A stretch of DNA of 64,000 nucleotides from Ophioderma brevispina (taxonomy: Eukaryota; Echinodermata; Ophiuroidea; Amphilepidida; Ophiodermatidae): positions 1 to 64,000 of the forward strand of contig JAMKCH010005373.1 of NCBI GenBank assembly GCA_023653785.1. Direction: 5' to 3'. Under the pieces are notes generated by a model. That model worked only from the letters and a program-made list of their open reading frames with translations, was not told the origin of the DNA and did no database searches. The translations under genes and the position numbers were made by a program. This document shows positions 24,866-36,212 of the stretch, one piece after another; position 1 is the first letter of the stretch; each line of letters opens with the position of its first letter.

Positions 24866-25826
24866 TCCCCCCCGCCAACTTTTGGTGGCGAAGGGGGACT
24901 ATAGAAATGCTGCCCCGTGCCGTGTGTGCCGTGTGTGTGTGTCCCACGCGATATCTTTGGCACTAGGGCAAAGTGTGGGTGTCCATCTTCGCAACATAGA
25001 TGTGTCTTGAGTACGCGTTGGGTGGGGTCCGAAGTGGGTCATGGTGTCATGGGTCCAAAGGTCAAATGAATTTCAAAATATGGTCAAAAATAGGGTTAAA
25101 TTGCAATAACCGTGTCACAACAACAACGCTATTTTTGATCTAAGTCAAGTATGGTGTCCATCTTTGCACCATATATTCGGCCTTAGTAGTCGCATATGAT
25201 TCGGAGATGGGTCCCATTTGCCATGGGTCAAAGAGGTCAAATGTTGTCAAAAATTGCTTTCATCAACACTTTTGTCAATTGTGGTAGAGGATGAAACTTG
25301 GTGGTTGTGCTCACATTCCGTTGCCAAAATTTTGAAGGTCATTCAAGGTCATGTGGGGTCATTCAAGGTCAATCCCTAACAGTGGTATGGATATGAAACT
25401 TTGTGGGTTTGGTCCAATATTCAAGTGCCAAAAATTTGAGGTCATTTCAAGGTTCATGCAGGGTCATCCAAGTAGGTCAAATCACGATGCTGGTTGGTAT
25501 TGGTCTGAAACCTGGTGGGTGCAGTCAACATTTTATGCCAATTTTTTTTCAAGGTCATTCTGGGTCATCTTGGGGTCATCTGAGGTTCAATCATTCCCTG
25601 CAAATGGTTGTAATGTTGGGTCATGAAACTTGGGGGGTTAGTCAACTTGATACAGAATTTTCAGGTCACCTGGGGTCATCCAAGTAATTGAAAACTGCTG
25701 TGGTAGGAGCCTCTCGGTTCCATCCATCACAATCCTCCCTGTGATCTTTTTTTTATGTACATTTTCCCCCTTTTAACTACCGCACGACGGGGACCTTTGT
25801 GGGTTCGAGAACCGCCTTGTTTAGGT
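24866..25826. repeat. Nested GGTCA-repeat element
   Basis: It starts in a T-run and CCCCCCGCCAAC, with a hairpin (GCCAACTTTTGGTGGC) and GGGGGACTATAGAAATG. It then carries GTGCCGTGTGTGCCGTGTGT and tandem TTCAAGGTCATGTGGGGTCA-like units. It ends in GTGGGTTCGAGAACCGCCTT, the inverse of the GGCGGTTCTCGAACCACAAG block at 16352. Frames at 25351-25687 run through the tandem units and are not genes. Confidence 0.65.
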
Positions 25827-25831
25827 TAGGT

Positions 25832-26126
25832 CAGAGGGTGTTTTGAATCAATCCCATGATGCATAGCATGTGCCTAAACCTACTGTACTAACACATGTCA
25901 GTATTTAGGGATAAAAGTGTTCCAAAAGTTCAAAACCACAAGACATTTCATAATCATACAAAAAATTCCCTAAGTACTAACACGTTGTGGGCTAAATGAG
26001 CATTAATTCCCAGGGTTTTTTAGTGTTTTAAGAATAGGATTTTTATGAGATTCACCATGACCCTCCTTAGTGTGAAATTTCCCAAAACGGGTGCATTGTT
26101 GGGATTGACTCTCAAAACACCCTCTG
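25832..26126. mobile_element. Nested hAT-like MITE
   Basis: CAGAGGGTGTTTTGAATCAA at the left and its near-complement (TTGACTCTCAAAACACCCTC, then TG) at the right are inverted repeats of about 25 bp. Flanks GGTTAGGT and GGTTTAGGT match except for one inserted base, consistent with an 8-bp duplication. It is 295 bp long and non-coding. Confidence 0.65.
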
Positions 26127-27203
26127 GGTTTAGGTCATGAGGTATGTGAAACTTTAATTTGATTAACCACATGTCTAGGGTAGTGGTTCTTGAGATATTG
26201 TGTTTCCCAAAAATACATAAAAACCCGCCAATTAAGCATATTTGGTTACCATGGAACGGTTATCAAACTGATGCCAATTTTAAGTAAGTCTGGTCCATAC
26301 TTTTGATAATTTGATACGAATATGCCTCAATTATTTAGTTAAAAATATCTGTGCAATGGTGTTTTCCACCTTAAAGATCATTTTAGGATTATGGCTGCAT
26401 TATTTACAAGATGTGCTTTGAATGATATGTGAAGGTGGTCAGTAGAGGGTTTCAGGGATAGCAGGTTAAAGGTCATCTTTTGGTTATGGCTGCTTTATTT
26501 TACAGAGGTGCTTTGAGTGATCTGTGATGAGGGTGGTCGTATGATGTATTCAGGAGGTCATCTTAGTGTACATTATAGGTAAGGAATGCTAATCTACCGA
26601 AGGCTGAGTTCAAGTAGCCTTGGATGGGCAATGTTAACAACAGCTGTCTATGCATGTTTCTGAGGATCATGACATCATACTAAAACAGCCTTTAACCTTG
26701 TCCTTTGGGTGTATTTGCCTCATATAGGTGGTGAATGAAAGCTATTGAACTGTGCCATGGGAATTAGATTTTATTAGCTCATAGTGTTATGGCTGCATAT
26801 TTACCAGAGGGATTGGAATGAATCTGTGACCGAGGTGGTAAATGGTGTCTTTAGGGATATAGCAGGTAAAAGGTCATCTTAGAGTTAGGCTGCATTATTT
26901 ACCAGAGGGATTGAATGATCTCTGAGGGTGGTCATATGATTTATTCAGGGATAGCAGGTTAAAGTTCATTTTAGGTAGGGATGGATAGTTACCATATTAC
27001 TAGATGGAAAATATGGCATACATTTCAACAGGTTGGAGCATTTTAAAAGTTTGGACCACTTGTGTAAACCTTAAATCGGCTCCTATTGAAAAAGTGACAC
27101 CACAATTGAGAGTACTATATAACTAGCTAGCAATGATATAGAGGGTCCATGCTTTAACTACCAAAGGTGTCAAACCTTTCTGTAGTGAGGGGTAATGAAC
27201 TCC

Positions 27204-27739
27204 TTAAAGAGACACTGGCACATTTGAAAATAGTGCGCTTCAAGATTGTTCAAAATCGATATTTTTGCAGGTGTAAGGCTTTTAGTATACAAAAGCCCCT
27301 CACCCGAAATGATTAAGACCCAAATCAGCTCCTTACGGCGGAAAGAACGATTTTATAAGTAGCGTCGCCGGTCGTTTAATTCGCAGACGACGAAAATGGC
27401 GTTAACACAAGAACACGCTCGCTGTATGAATGTTACCACGCTATGCCCACTGTTTGATCGGTCTATCAACCTTTGTGGTTTTAATTATCAGTGAGTCGAG
27501 TCACAAATAGTCATGTAATTATACACATTTGTTGTTAAGTTATGGAAAACTTAAAAGTTGGCCTACAAATTACAGGGATGTCTTTATCCTCATATCATGT
27601 CCCTATCTGTTTTTTTTTTTTTGGGTATGTTATTTTAGGTGTAAAATACTATCTCTGTTCGTCCAATGGCCTAGACAATCATTTGAGAGCAAATTGAAGA
27701 AATTCATAATTTTGTGAAAATGTGCCAGGGACACTTTAA
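27204..27739. repeat. MITE family B (TTAAAGAGACACTGGCACA ends)
   Basis: The left end TTAAAGAGACACTGGCACAT and right end ATGTGCCAGGGACACTTTAA are inverted repeats, followed inward by TTTGAAAAT and ATTTTGTGAAA. It is 536 bp long. Inside are a GC-rich block (27362-27420) and AT-rich DNA. The frame at 27529-27717 has no domain. Confidence 0.75.
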
Positions 27740-27772
27740 ATAAGGCCCCTATAATATTCTGCTCCTGCTGTA

Positions 27773-28127
27773 TTAAAGACACTATCAGTGATTTGCTAAA
27801 TCAGCAAATCGAAAAAATCATCAAAAATCAGATTTTTGCATGTATGTAACAAGTACAGGTACCCCTAACAGACCCTGCAAATGATAAGGACCAGAAGCAA
27901 CCTAATAAGGACAGAATCGGAGATTTTAGTCATTACTGTCGTCTTTCGGACACTCTAACACATTATTGAATGGAGAATCGTATCTTGGAACACTGCCATT
28001 TTATTAACTTTTTCTGTCATTCCCTACAGCTGGAAAACGCACTTTATGCTAATTTTACAGACTATCCTTCACTTTGAAGCTATTCCTGCAAATTTCAAAT
28101 ATTTTTCAAATCACTGATATGTCTTTA
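27773..28127. repeat. MITE family C (AAAGACACTATCAGTGATTT ends), copy 1
   Basis: TTAAAGACACTATCAGTGAT at the left is inverted at the right as ATCACTGATATGTCTTTA. Two more copies lie at 31509-32375 and 32427-32774. The 355-bp length is probably close to the intact size. Confidence 0.75.
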
Positions 28128-28730
28128 GGTCCATTCCACTGAATGGGTGGTTATTTATCAACTTCTCAATGATCATTTGAGAATCAACCACTCACTCACT
28201 TAAATCTGTCAGGCATCAATGATGGATCTTCAGACATGCCTATTTCCCATGCAGGTCTTCATTAATCAGGTGTTATGTCTGGCATCTTGATTATGGTAGA
28301 TCCACATTTCTCATAACTTGTCTTCCAATACTTTTTTTGCGATGTGTTGGTTTCCTTTAAAGTTAGCACAAGATCTGACATAATTTGCCCAGTTTTAAGA
28401 CCTTATTTGTTATGCCTCACTTTTTAAATTCACCAACCAAAGCGGGCAGATCTGTCTACATAAAGCACATGCCACTGTTAGCATTCCAGTCTTTTGTTGA
28501 CTTCAAGTAAAGAATACCTCCAGAGATGCAAAAGCAGGTGGGATACAGCATTTTTGTCAGACATAAACCATCACTGGCGTGGGATTAGTCTACATAAAGC
28601 CACTAAAGTTGCTTACTTGCTTTTATTGTTAAAGATGAATGAACTGGGGATTTGGATATTTCTGACTAGCTCGATCAAATGAGGAATAAGTCACTGAGAC
28701 TTGTTGCTGGGTTTGTGATGGTGGGTCACA
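28128..28730. other. No recognisable feature
   Basis: No coding or repeat boundary is recognised. It contains a near-palindrome (AGTGGTTGATTCTCAAATGA-like, 28140-28190). Confidence 0.35.
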
Positions 28731-29954
28731 TATTTCAATATAAAAACATAGGCTGAATTTCGTATTTGCTCCTATACGGAATTAGAAATTTCACAATTTT
28801 GTACCAAAGAAACATCTTTCAGCTTAATCCTTCTTTGTACTTCAGACATCCACACACTCTTGAATTTGAACTTCAATCAACTTAACAAAATTTCTAAATG
28901 GTTTGATGATAACAAACTCACTTTGAATGCCAAGAAAACCAAGTTTATGGTATTGGTACATGTCATGTTCTCAATAATTTTCAAAATGTTTCTCTGCACT
29001 GTATTGATATATTGAAAGGTTGACCAGTTTAAATATCCTTGGTGTAATTTTTGATCCTCTGATGTCTTGGTGTGATCATATCAATCAAATGTCTGCATGT
29101 ATTTCTAAACGTTGTGGTGTTATAAGAAGACTTAAATATATATGCCAAAAGATATCGTATTATTGTTCTTGGAAATTCAATTGTCATGCCACCTTTTGAC
29201 TATTGCAGCCCCGTCTGTCTACCTGTACTAACATCTTATGAACACACTTCCAAGTTCTCAAAATAGATTATCTCGCATTATTTTATCACTGCCATTAAAA
29301 CTCCTGTTAAAGACTTGATGTGTAACTGCAGTGGAACAAACTTAATGATCGGTTGTTACCATATGCTATGCTTATTTTTAAATGCTTCAAAGGTCTTGCC
29401 CCAGGTTACCTTTCCTCTCAGTTCACTTTTTTATCACTCAGTTCATTTTAAGGGTACCAGAAGTCAACCACAACCTCTTTGTATGAACCACCTTGGAACC
29501 TAATTGCAGGGAAACTTACTTTCCATATGAGAGCAACCAAAATATGGAACATTCTCCCTGTCTTATACCTCTGTAACTATAATACACTGAGTCATCTCAG
29601 CTTAACGCATCTACATTGTACATCCCACCATAAGCTATTTTGTACTACTGGTAGATGTCCTAAATTCATTTATACTCATGCTTAATGATTTTTGTTCTGT
29701 GTTAGTATTTTTTTTTTTTATCTTATGTTAAATGTTGTATAATTTCATTCTGTACCATTGTATATATGCAGGGCCTCCGTGGAAATCAGTGCTCTTGTCA
29801 CTGAAGGGGCTACCCTGCCTAAAGAAAGATTAAATAAAATCCTTTCAGGTGAGGGTTATTTTAAATGGAAAGCTTACAATCAGGGCAAAAATCAGTAATT
29901 TCAATAATTTTATAGGCACCTGCTAATATGTAAAATCTCTCGTTGCACCTTTAA
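28731..29954. mobile_element. MITE family E copy split by a retrotransposon
   Basis: The left piece (28731-28832: TATTTCAATATAAAAACATA to CAGCTTAATCCTT) and right piece (29839-29954: CCTTTCAGGTGAGGG to AAATCTCTCGTTGCACCTTT) join into the same order as the intact copy at 53313-53667. The left terminus is missing, so the copy was also trimmed at its 5' side. Confidence 0.75.
28833..29838 (+). pseudogene. 5'-truncated non-LTR retrotransposon (CR1/L2-like)
   Basis: Frame-shifted translation gives NKISKWFDDNKLTLNAKKTK (the conserved block after the YxDD region of LINE reverse transcriptases), FKYLGVIFDPLMSWCDHINQ, SKRCGVIRRLKYI, PPFDYCSPV, and later LPYAMLIFKCFKGLAPGYLS and RATKIWNILP. That order fits the C-terminal half of a CR1/L2/jockey-type ORF2. 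The 3' end has a compact stem (GAAATCAGTGCTCTTGTCAC, CACTGAAGGGGCTACCCTGC) and finishes AAAGATTAAATAAAAT, the short A-rich tail usual in CR1-like elements. It is flanked by AATCCTT (28826-28832 and 29838-29844). Several frame breaks show it is dead. Only the last third or so of ORF2 was inserted, consistent with 5' truncation. Confidence 0.8.
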
Positions 29955-31508
29955 TGTCCAAGGCGATTCCACTAATCACACGAAACTTGCTAATGCCACT
30001 GAAACTATCACATTTTCAGTGACAATTTTCAGCGTACCTTTTTCAGTGTTCATTACAGATTTTGGTGGATTTTTCAGGTATTTTAATTTCATAGTGTGAA
30101 AACTGTCACAGCGCGAACAATCGCTTGAACCTGCGTAACAATTAGAATGACTGATTGTTGTGGTATATGTTGTTTCACTGTTATCTTGTATACACCTGTG
30201 ATTTTCATGAATGGATGCATTGGTAGGATTGTGGGCGTAAATTATTTCATGTATTGTCAGACAAATCCAGTGAATTGTGCAACAGTTCGCCTTTCACTAT
30301 GAGTTTTACCATACACGCTCCCCACGGCCAACACAGTTACAGTGGTTTCACTTGTACATACATTGACATCAATTGACCTTGTGTGATCTGGGTTTCATAT
30401 ATCATACCCCAAAACCAGGGGGTGGTGTTTTTTCTAAATACATTGGGTGAATTAAAGCTACTGAACTGTGCCAGGATTGAGATTTACTAGCTCATAGTGT
30501 TTTGGACTGATTTCTCTTGATTACATACTCTATCTACTTTAAAATATAATGTAAAATTTGGAAACAACACAAATGGTTTCACAGGTAATGTGTATGCAGT
30601 GGGATGGGCCACTTGTAGCCCAGGTTGCTCAGGTGCATGTCCCGCTACGATATCCCCTGTTTGTACCTACAATAGGGGAGGCATGGACCGACGATCCCGC
30701 TAGGTGAACAAGCGGATCACTTGCAGCAAAAGCCATAAATCTGGAAAGCAAATTAAAGCTGAAATGTGAGGTGTACACCGCCGGTTTTTTTTTCTTACTC
30801 ACTTGGTAGCCCTGCACGACAGATACACTGTGTGCACCGCGGCAGCTACTTCAACATACACAACTGGCTAGATGTGATGCAGTAGCTGCAAGATAGGGCT
30901 TGCAAAGTACACAGATACAGTGATGCATCTACTGTACATTTCCTACCCCAATGACTACCCTGTAGTTGCTCACTCGGTGGAGAGAGGGGGATATGGGTAG
31001 ACATTTACCAGAGTAGACACACAGCTACCATGTAGCTATCCCGCAATTACCAAGTCACTATTTTGGAAATGGTCCAAAAATGCGACCACTTGTTCTCTGT
31101 TTACCATTTTTAAAATTAGTTTGTTGAGGAAAACCATCACAATTTTGAATCGGGCATCAGCAAAGATCTCCCTGTATTCCCACATATTAAATAATAACAA
31201 AAAAATTGGCCATGAGAAATCTAGGCGTGCAAGAGTCGATGTAACCACGTAGCTACTCTGCAACAGTGCAGACAGCCGCTGTGTGTACCCGTCAATGTGG
31301 GAAACACAATCCTGGTCAGCAACTCTACGTGTAGTGGGTAGGTAATCATGTCTGCTCGCTGGTAGCTGCATGGCAACTACCATGAAAAAATTGGCTGTGT
31401 AATTCTGTGGATTTGTCAAACGTAATGTTTAAATAATTACATTAATGTTAAGAGATAGATGCAATTGAATAACCTATACCTGTTCAATCAACCTCATGAT
31501 TCCGAATG
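29955..31508. other. No recognisable gene; GTAGCT-rich segment
   Basis: From 30830 to 31375 the words GCAGCTAC, GTAGCTGC, GTAGCTAT and GTAGCTAC recur irregularly on both strands with CACACAG-like neighbours, suggesting a decayed fold-back. A 128-codon minus-strand frame (31419-31036) lies over it. It has no recognisable domain and I do not call it a gene. Confidence 0.35.
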
Positions 31509-32375
31509 TTAAGACACTATCAGTGATTTGTTAAATCAGAAAATCAAAAAAAAAATCAAAAATCAGATTTTTTTTGCATTTCATTGTAACAAGTATAAGC
31601 GTACCTAACATACCCCACGAGTGGTAAGACGGAAAGCAACCTAATAAGGGAAAATCATACATTTTCGTCATTACTGTCTGTACGGACACTTACTAATTCC
31701 CACACCACTAAATAGATCTGGTCTGGCACCCTCTGGCCGAAAAGTGTTTGGGAAAAAGGTAAAAAATGCACCGTCCCTAAGTTAAAATTGAAAAATAGTA
31801 GAAACTGGAACTTCCTGGGCCATATTTTGTGTTAGAAATTATTTTAAAGATAAAAATCAGCACAATGTCAAGACAAAAAGGTTGTGAGCTTACTACTGAG
31901 TAATTACAGTACTAATTTTACACCCATCCCATAGGATATTTTTGACTAGAAGCCACAGTTTTTCAGAGGGGATCGGAACTCATCGTTTGTCTTCATGCTT
32001 CAGTAGCTCGAAAACTCTGTGGTCAACTTATGGATTCTTCTTGCTGAATGGGATCAGAGTCTAGAAGTCCCAAGGTAATGCATAATTTAAGCAACTGAGT
32101 TGCTTCGTTAATGAGAAATTTACGTTTTAATTAGGGCCATTTTTGTACATAAACCAATGGCAATTTTATTTGGTGGTGTGCAACCCAGTACGACAACCCA
32201 TAATTCCCTGAGATTCATATCATTGAGCGCTGCTGTTTTCTTCCTTTTCTGATTTAATTTTTTCATCGCAAAAAATAACTTTGCGACTTCACAAATTTTG
32301 TTCCTTCAATTATAGGCAATTTCTGCAAATTCCAAATATTTTGAATCTTCGGGTGAATCACTGATAGTGTCTTTA
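31509..32375. repeat. MITE family C, copy 2 with a large internal insert
   Basis: Ends TTAAGACACTATCAGTGATT and AATCACTGATAGTGTCTTTA match copy 1. The copy is about 500 bp longer because of foreign sequence from about 31700 to 32205, whose own borders I cannot define. Confidence 0.65.
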
Positions 32376-32426
32376 ATGTGTTTTTTTTTTTCAGGTGGGC
32401 GAGTAGGGGTGCACTAGGGCTAGTTT

Positions 32427-32774
32427 TAAAGGTACTATCAATGATCCACCCAAAAGGTCATATATTTAAAATTAGGAGTATAAAAGTAAGGATAAGTCTG
32501 TAGAATTCATGTAAGTTCTATTTTTTCAATACATAATGCCAAACTAAGGAAGAAACAGCACTGTTCAAAGATATAAATCTCCATTCAATTAAGTGTTGTA
32601 TAAAGTGTCCATTTAGACAGAAATGACTAAAATATCCAATTTTGTCTTTATTGGGTTGGCTTTTCCACCTTTGCAGGGTATGTTAGTATAGCATACTTGT
32701 TACAGACATGCAAAAATGTGAGTTTTATTATTTTTTTTATTTTCTGATTTGTCAATCACTGATTCTGCCTTTAA
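32427..32774. repeat. MITE family C, copy 3, inverted
   Basis: It starts TTAAAGGTACTATCAATGAT and ends TTGTCAATCACTGATTCTGC then CTTTAA. Internal landmarks (TTGCAGGGTATGTTAGTATA, CTTGTTACAGACATGCAAAA) are complements of those in copies 1 and 2, so orientation is reversed. It lies only 52 bp from copy 2, so the two could form a long hairpin. Confidence 0.65.
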
Positions 32775-33025
32775 ACTTTGTCATTCTGAATATAATGGTG
32801 GCTTTGCCGCAGTTATAGATGGTTTGTTGTTTATGTTTATACAATTGAGGACTTCAGGCAAACCGGTTAGCTAATTTCAATGTTCAACTTTTGTATTTCA
32901 TTATTCTGAGTGACAATAAAATTATATCTCAGTAACCATCAAGTTTAATTGAGAAGGGGGCTTTCAGCAAAATGAAGCACCAAAAGGGGCACATAAGCTG
33001 AAACTGGCATGACCATTTTGCTTGA

Positions 33026-33088
33026 GGTTTGATGGTGTCAATTTTCATTATATGATGCCATCTATGAAAATTGACACCATCAAACCTT
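33026..33088. repeat. Perfect 24-bp hairpin
   Basis: The arm at 33026-33049 (AGGTTTGATGGTGTCAATTT then TCAT) is exactly complementary to 33065-33088, with a 15-nt loop. The size resembles a small-RNA precursor, but a fully perfect stem also fits a tiny transposon relic. Confidence 0.7.
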
Positions 33089-33099
33089 GTACATTAGGA

Positions 33100-33725
33100 A
33101 AGACATCCTAATTTCATATTGCAAGGCCTGTCTTGATTTCATAAATGCAAGACCTGATTGTGTAATAAACATTTGGCTCCACAAAAGGGACTAGAATTAT
33201 GTTTCTATCCTTTGAAGTATCTTGGATAGACATTGGTCCTAATTTGACAATGTTAGTGTAATGAACATTGGCATGACATTGGATAAAAGAAATATTTTCT
33301 CCTCTAATTGGTAATAGACTTGGGTCCTAACTGTGTAAGTCCTGATTGTATTATGAACATTGGCACCACAGAATAAAAAGGCTGGGTGTGCATCTCAATC
33401 ATGTAAGTTAAGATACACTCTGTTGTTGATTTTATATTGCAAGACCTGATTGTGTAATGAACTTTGGCACAGTCAAAAACAAGGACAACAAGTTAACCTG
33501 AAAGCACCGGGCGTATCCAGACCTGGCTTTTTTAGGGGTACCCCAGGGGCGAAATGACCTCTGTAGCTGAAAATAGGCTGATTTTGCATGTTAGGCTGAT
33601 TTTGCATGAACCCCTGGGGGCGTGTGCCCCAAAGCGCCCCCAAGATATGCCACTGGAAAGCACTAGAATGAGGTACTTATCCCATAAAATAGGATGTCGA
33701 TCTTGATCTTGCAATGCAGTCGTAA
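33100..33725. repeat. Irregular repeats of a 35-bp word; short GC-rich repeat inside
   Basis: GCAAGACCTGATTGTGTAAT followed by AAACATTTGGC or AACATTGGC occurs near 33150, 33335 and 33437, with a weaker copy near 33712. The intervening DNA is unique. At 33505-33660 a separate GC-rich repeat is inserted (GGGCGTATCCAGACCTGGC start, CCCCCAAGATATGCCACTGG end), with TAGGCTGATTTTGCATG duplicated inside it. Confidence 0.5.
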
Positions 33726-34126
33726 TGTGTTACGAACCTTGACGCTTAATAAGTAATAACAGATTTTGACAAGCCCTACAAAGGGACAGGCCTTGACATT
33801 GCTTACTACAAATACACAGCACGCCCACACATGTGACATGCTTATCTATAGTTCTTTAATTGCATGAATTGGATTACATTGTACACCCCTCCTGGAATGC
33901 GCATGCTTCAAGTAGTCCACTCTTTGAGTTGCAAGTAAACAAAATCGTCTTCAACCGTGTGTTGTTATTGGCAGAGACGTGAATTTATAGTGAGCAAAAA
34001 AATTAATATGATGTCAATCAGAGATACTGTAGACCTCACAGGGTTAAATGTTGTATGCAGAATACCATATTTTTGGTAATAAATGCCCTGGGAGCGTGAA
34101 TTTGTTCAAAAAGAGGGCCTTTATTG

Positions 34127-34290
34127 GGGAGTTTCCGTAACCTGACCCATCTGACACACTTTTTTCTGACACACTTATGAATTTGGAAACCCTTCACAGA
34201 ATAAAGGATATGTTTATTCCGTTAAGGTTTCCGAATTCATAAGTGTGTCAGAAAAAAGTGTGTCAGATGGGTCAGGTTACGGAAACTCGC
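34127..34290. mobile_element. Hairpin MITE with 9-bp target duplication
   Basis: Arms of about 65 bp are nearly perfect inverted copies (GGGAGTTTCCGTAACCTGAC outward; GTCAGGTTACGGAAACTCGC at the right). CCTTTATTG flanks both sides (34118-34126, 34291-34299). A 9-bp duplication fits Mutator-like transposition, though an 8-bp core would also fit hAT. Only about 30 bp are unpaired. Confidence 0.85.
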
Positions 34291-34299
34291 CCTTTATTG

Positions 34300-35294
34300 T
34301 AGGTCATCTGTTCAGTTATATTTCTATTGTAAACCATAACCAGTGCCATCTGGAATACCCCGGTGCTCCTGCACAAAAAGGATCGATGTTTGAACAAGCT
34401 CAACAATGTCAACAACAAGAAACATGTTGGTGCTGGGCACCAATGTATGCCCCGCGCAATGGCAGACTTATTTAAAACATCCGAAAATAGCCAAGAATTG
34501 AGAGATAAATAACATTTTCCAAACAAAAAAATGCTAGTGTATGTGACTTTTATTGAAAACTGATGGTATAAATAGTGGTATCGTAAACTTAACTTAAGTT
34601 CACTATACTCTTGTTGAAGTTTACTGTAGTACCTAAATAGTCGACTCGACCATCGTAACTGATGCCAGCTGTCAAGAAATTGTCAATATTTCTGAATATG
34701 CAATGATATAACCAGGCACTGCTGGCACTTCGCCCAACTGGTGTGTATAGATCAGTGTATTAATTGACCCCACTTCAACACGTGGAAATAGAACCTTGTA
34801 CAGATCCAATATAAATTTGTATAAAAACACTGAAAATACAATCTATCTCACACTGTATCATCATTTTACTTACAAAAAAACTATTTTGTGTTTGCATTAA
34901 TATTTATGCCATGTTCATCACAACCATTACGTAATTTTAGCACTGTTCATCATTTTCAATTGTCATGAAAAATTGTTATGACCAAGGCTCTTCAGGCTTC
35001 AATGCAGCAAAATCTCCATGTCTGTCAAGTTACTCAACATCTATAGCCCCGCGCTCCCGCGCGGGGCAATGACTGCATCACCAAAGCTGTATGAAAATGG
35101 TGTATAATATGTCCAGTAAAATGGACACGTACAGAGAGGGTCATTTCTACTATAATCTACATTTGCAAATGGTATCTAAACACCATATTGCTGAGTTGGG
35201 CACAAAATAGCCAGTTTCAGGCTTGCAAATCTGCCATATTTGACAATCGAGATTGTTAATTATCCATCTATAATTGGGTGTGTGACATGATTTT
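34300..35294. other. No recognisable gene
   Basis: A short GC palindrome (GCCCCGCGCTCCCGCGCGGG, 35046-35065) is the only structure noted. Frames here lack domains. Confidence 0.35.
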
Positions 35295-35700
35295 TGTGTC
35301 GCCTGCCTTAAGGCAGAAAGACACATAGGGATCACTGTTTTTTTTGATGTCTGTTGTTGTGGTGGTGAAAAAGGGTTAACATTTGCCTGTAGGCCTAATA
35401 TCTGCATACTTTGATGGATTTAAATCAAACTTGAGTCATAGGTGCACCATTGGATCCCTCATTTGTTGATGAGGTCAAATGTCACATGTCAAGGTCAAAG
35501 GTCATGTGAGGTCAAGTTGCAAGATAGGCTGGAAATGTAAAATTGACCTCAATTGAAAAGTTCAATTGGAACCAAACTTGAGTGATAGGTACAACATTGG
35601 ATCCCTCATTTGTTGATGCGGTCAAAGGTCACATGCCAAAGTCAAAGGTCATATGAGGTCTATCATTACAAACTGCGACTGCAGGCGACTCATGCGGTCC
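35295..35700. repeat. GTGTCGCCTGC family, long copy
   Basis: It starts GTGTCGCCTGCCTTAAGGCA and ends AACTGCGACTGCAGGCGACT, an imperfect inverted pair. Inside, a 120-bp unit (CATTGGATCCCTCATTTGTT then GATGAGGTCAAATGTCACAT) is tandemly duplicated at 35444-35510 and 35600-35660. Confidence 0.65.
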
Positions 35701-36041
35701 GAGGACTCTCAACAACCATTGTGCCCTATAGAATGATTGGGGAGACATGCCAACCCAGAGAGTTTTGACCAGGACAAAGCTTGAAAATCATGCTAAATCT
35801 GTCCTTTTTTGCCTGTTCACCTCCTACCAGGAAATCTGCCCTAAAATTACCTTCAACCTGGAAAATATGCCCCCTCTGACTATAGTGACCCCTGTTATGC
35901 CCCTGGCCCAAATGCATCACTGGGTGATCAGATGATCCACGTACGTTTCAACATACCTCAACCATGAAAACGGCCGTACCGAGGCAATCGACCAAGGGTA
36001 ACAGGATTAACAAGTTGTCATGATGATCTGCTCCAACAAGT

Positions 36042-36212
36042 GCTAAACAGTGTGCAAATTCCTTTGAAAATTTTGTATAGCAGTTTTTGGGATGCTTTTA
36101 TATATGTAGCATTGTAAAAAATGCTATACAAGCCAAAATTTGTGTAGCAGTTACTTCAAAATGGTAGCATTTTGCTATGCTAAACAGGAATTTGCACACA
36201 GGTGCTAAATGG
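36042..36212. repeat. Imperfect fold-back, about 170 bp
   Basis: GTGCTAAACAGTGTGCAAAT and TCCTTT at the left pair with AGGAATTTGCACACAGGTGC at the right. Inner words TTTTGTATAGC and GCTATACAAG also pair. Confidence 0.5.

Larger units (their letters stand above)
24150..26370. mobile_element. 2.2-kb element with TTAA target duplication
   Basis: Ends GGTGGAAAAC (24150-24159) and GTTTTCCACC (26361-26370) are perfect 10-bp inverted repeats. They are flanked by TTAA at 24146-24149 and 26371-26374. Removing the element and one TTAA restores the array unit (GGGATAGCAGTTTAAAGATC), so the borders are firm. TTAA duplication is the hallmark of piggyBac-type transposition. No transposase frame remains. 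The inside is AT-rich and carries the two later insertions at 24866-25826 and 25832-26126. Confidence 0.8.
24006..26960. repeat. Tandem array, 85-90 bp units, split by an insertion
   Basis: The unit reads AGGGATAGCAGGTTAAAGGT, then CATCTTAGGATTATGGCTGC, ATTTACCAGAGG, GAATGATCTGTGA and GGGTGGTCATATG. Copies lie at 24008-24149 (about 1.5) and 26371-26960 (about four, with a foreign stretch near 26580-26790). The gap between them is the TTAA element at 24150-26370. Confidence 0.7.

Noticed and set aside
25351..25687. Two overlapping 90-codon frames
   Set aside because: They lie on GGTCA tandem units inside a mobile repeat.
31036..31419. 128-codon minus-strand frame as a gene
   Set aside because: No domain or splice context, and it overlies an irregular GTAGCT-rich repeat.
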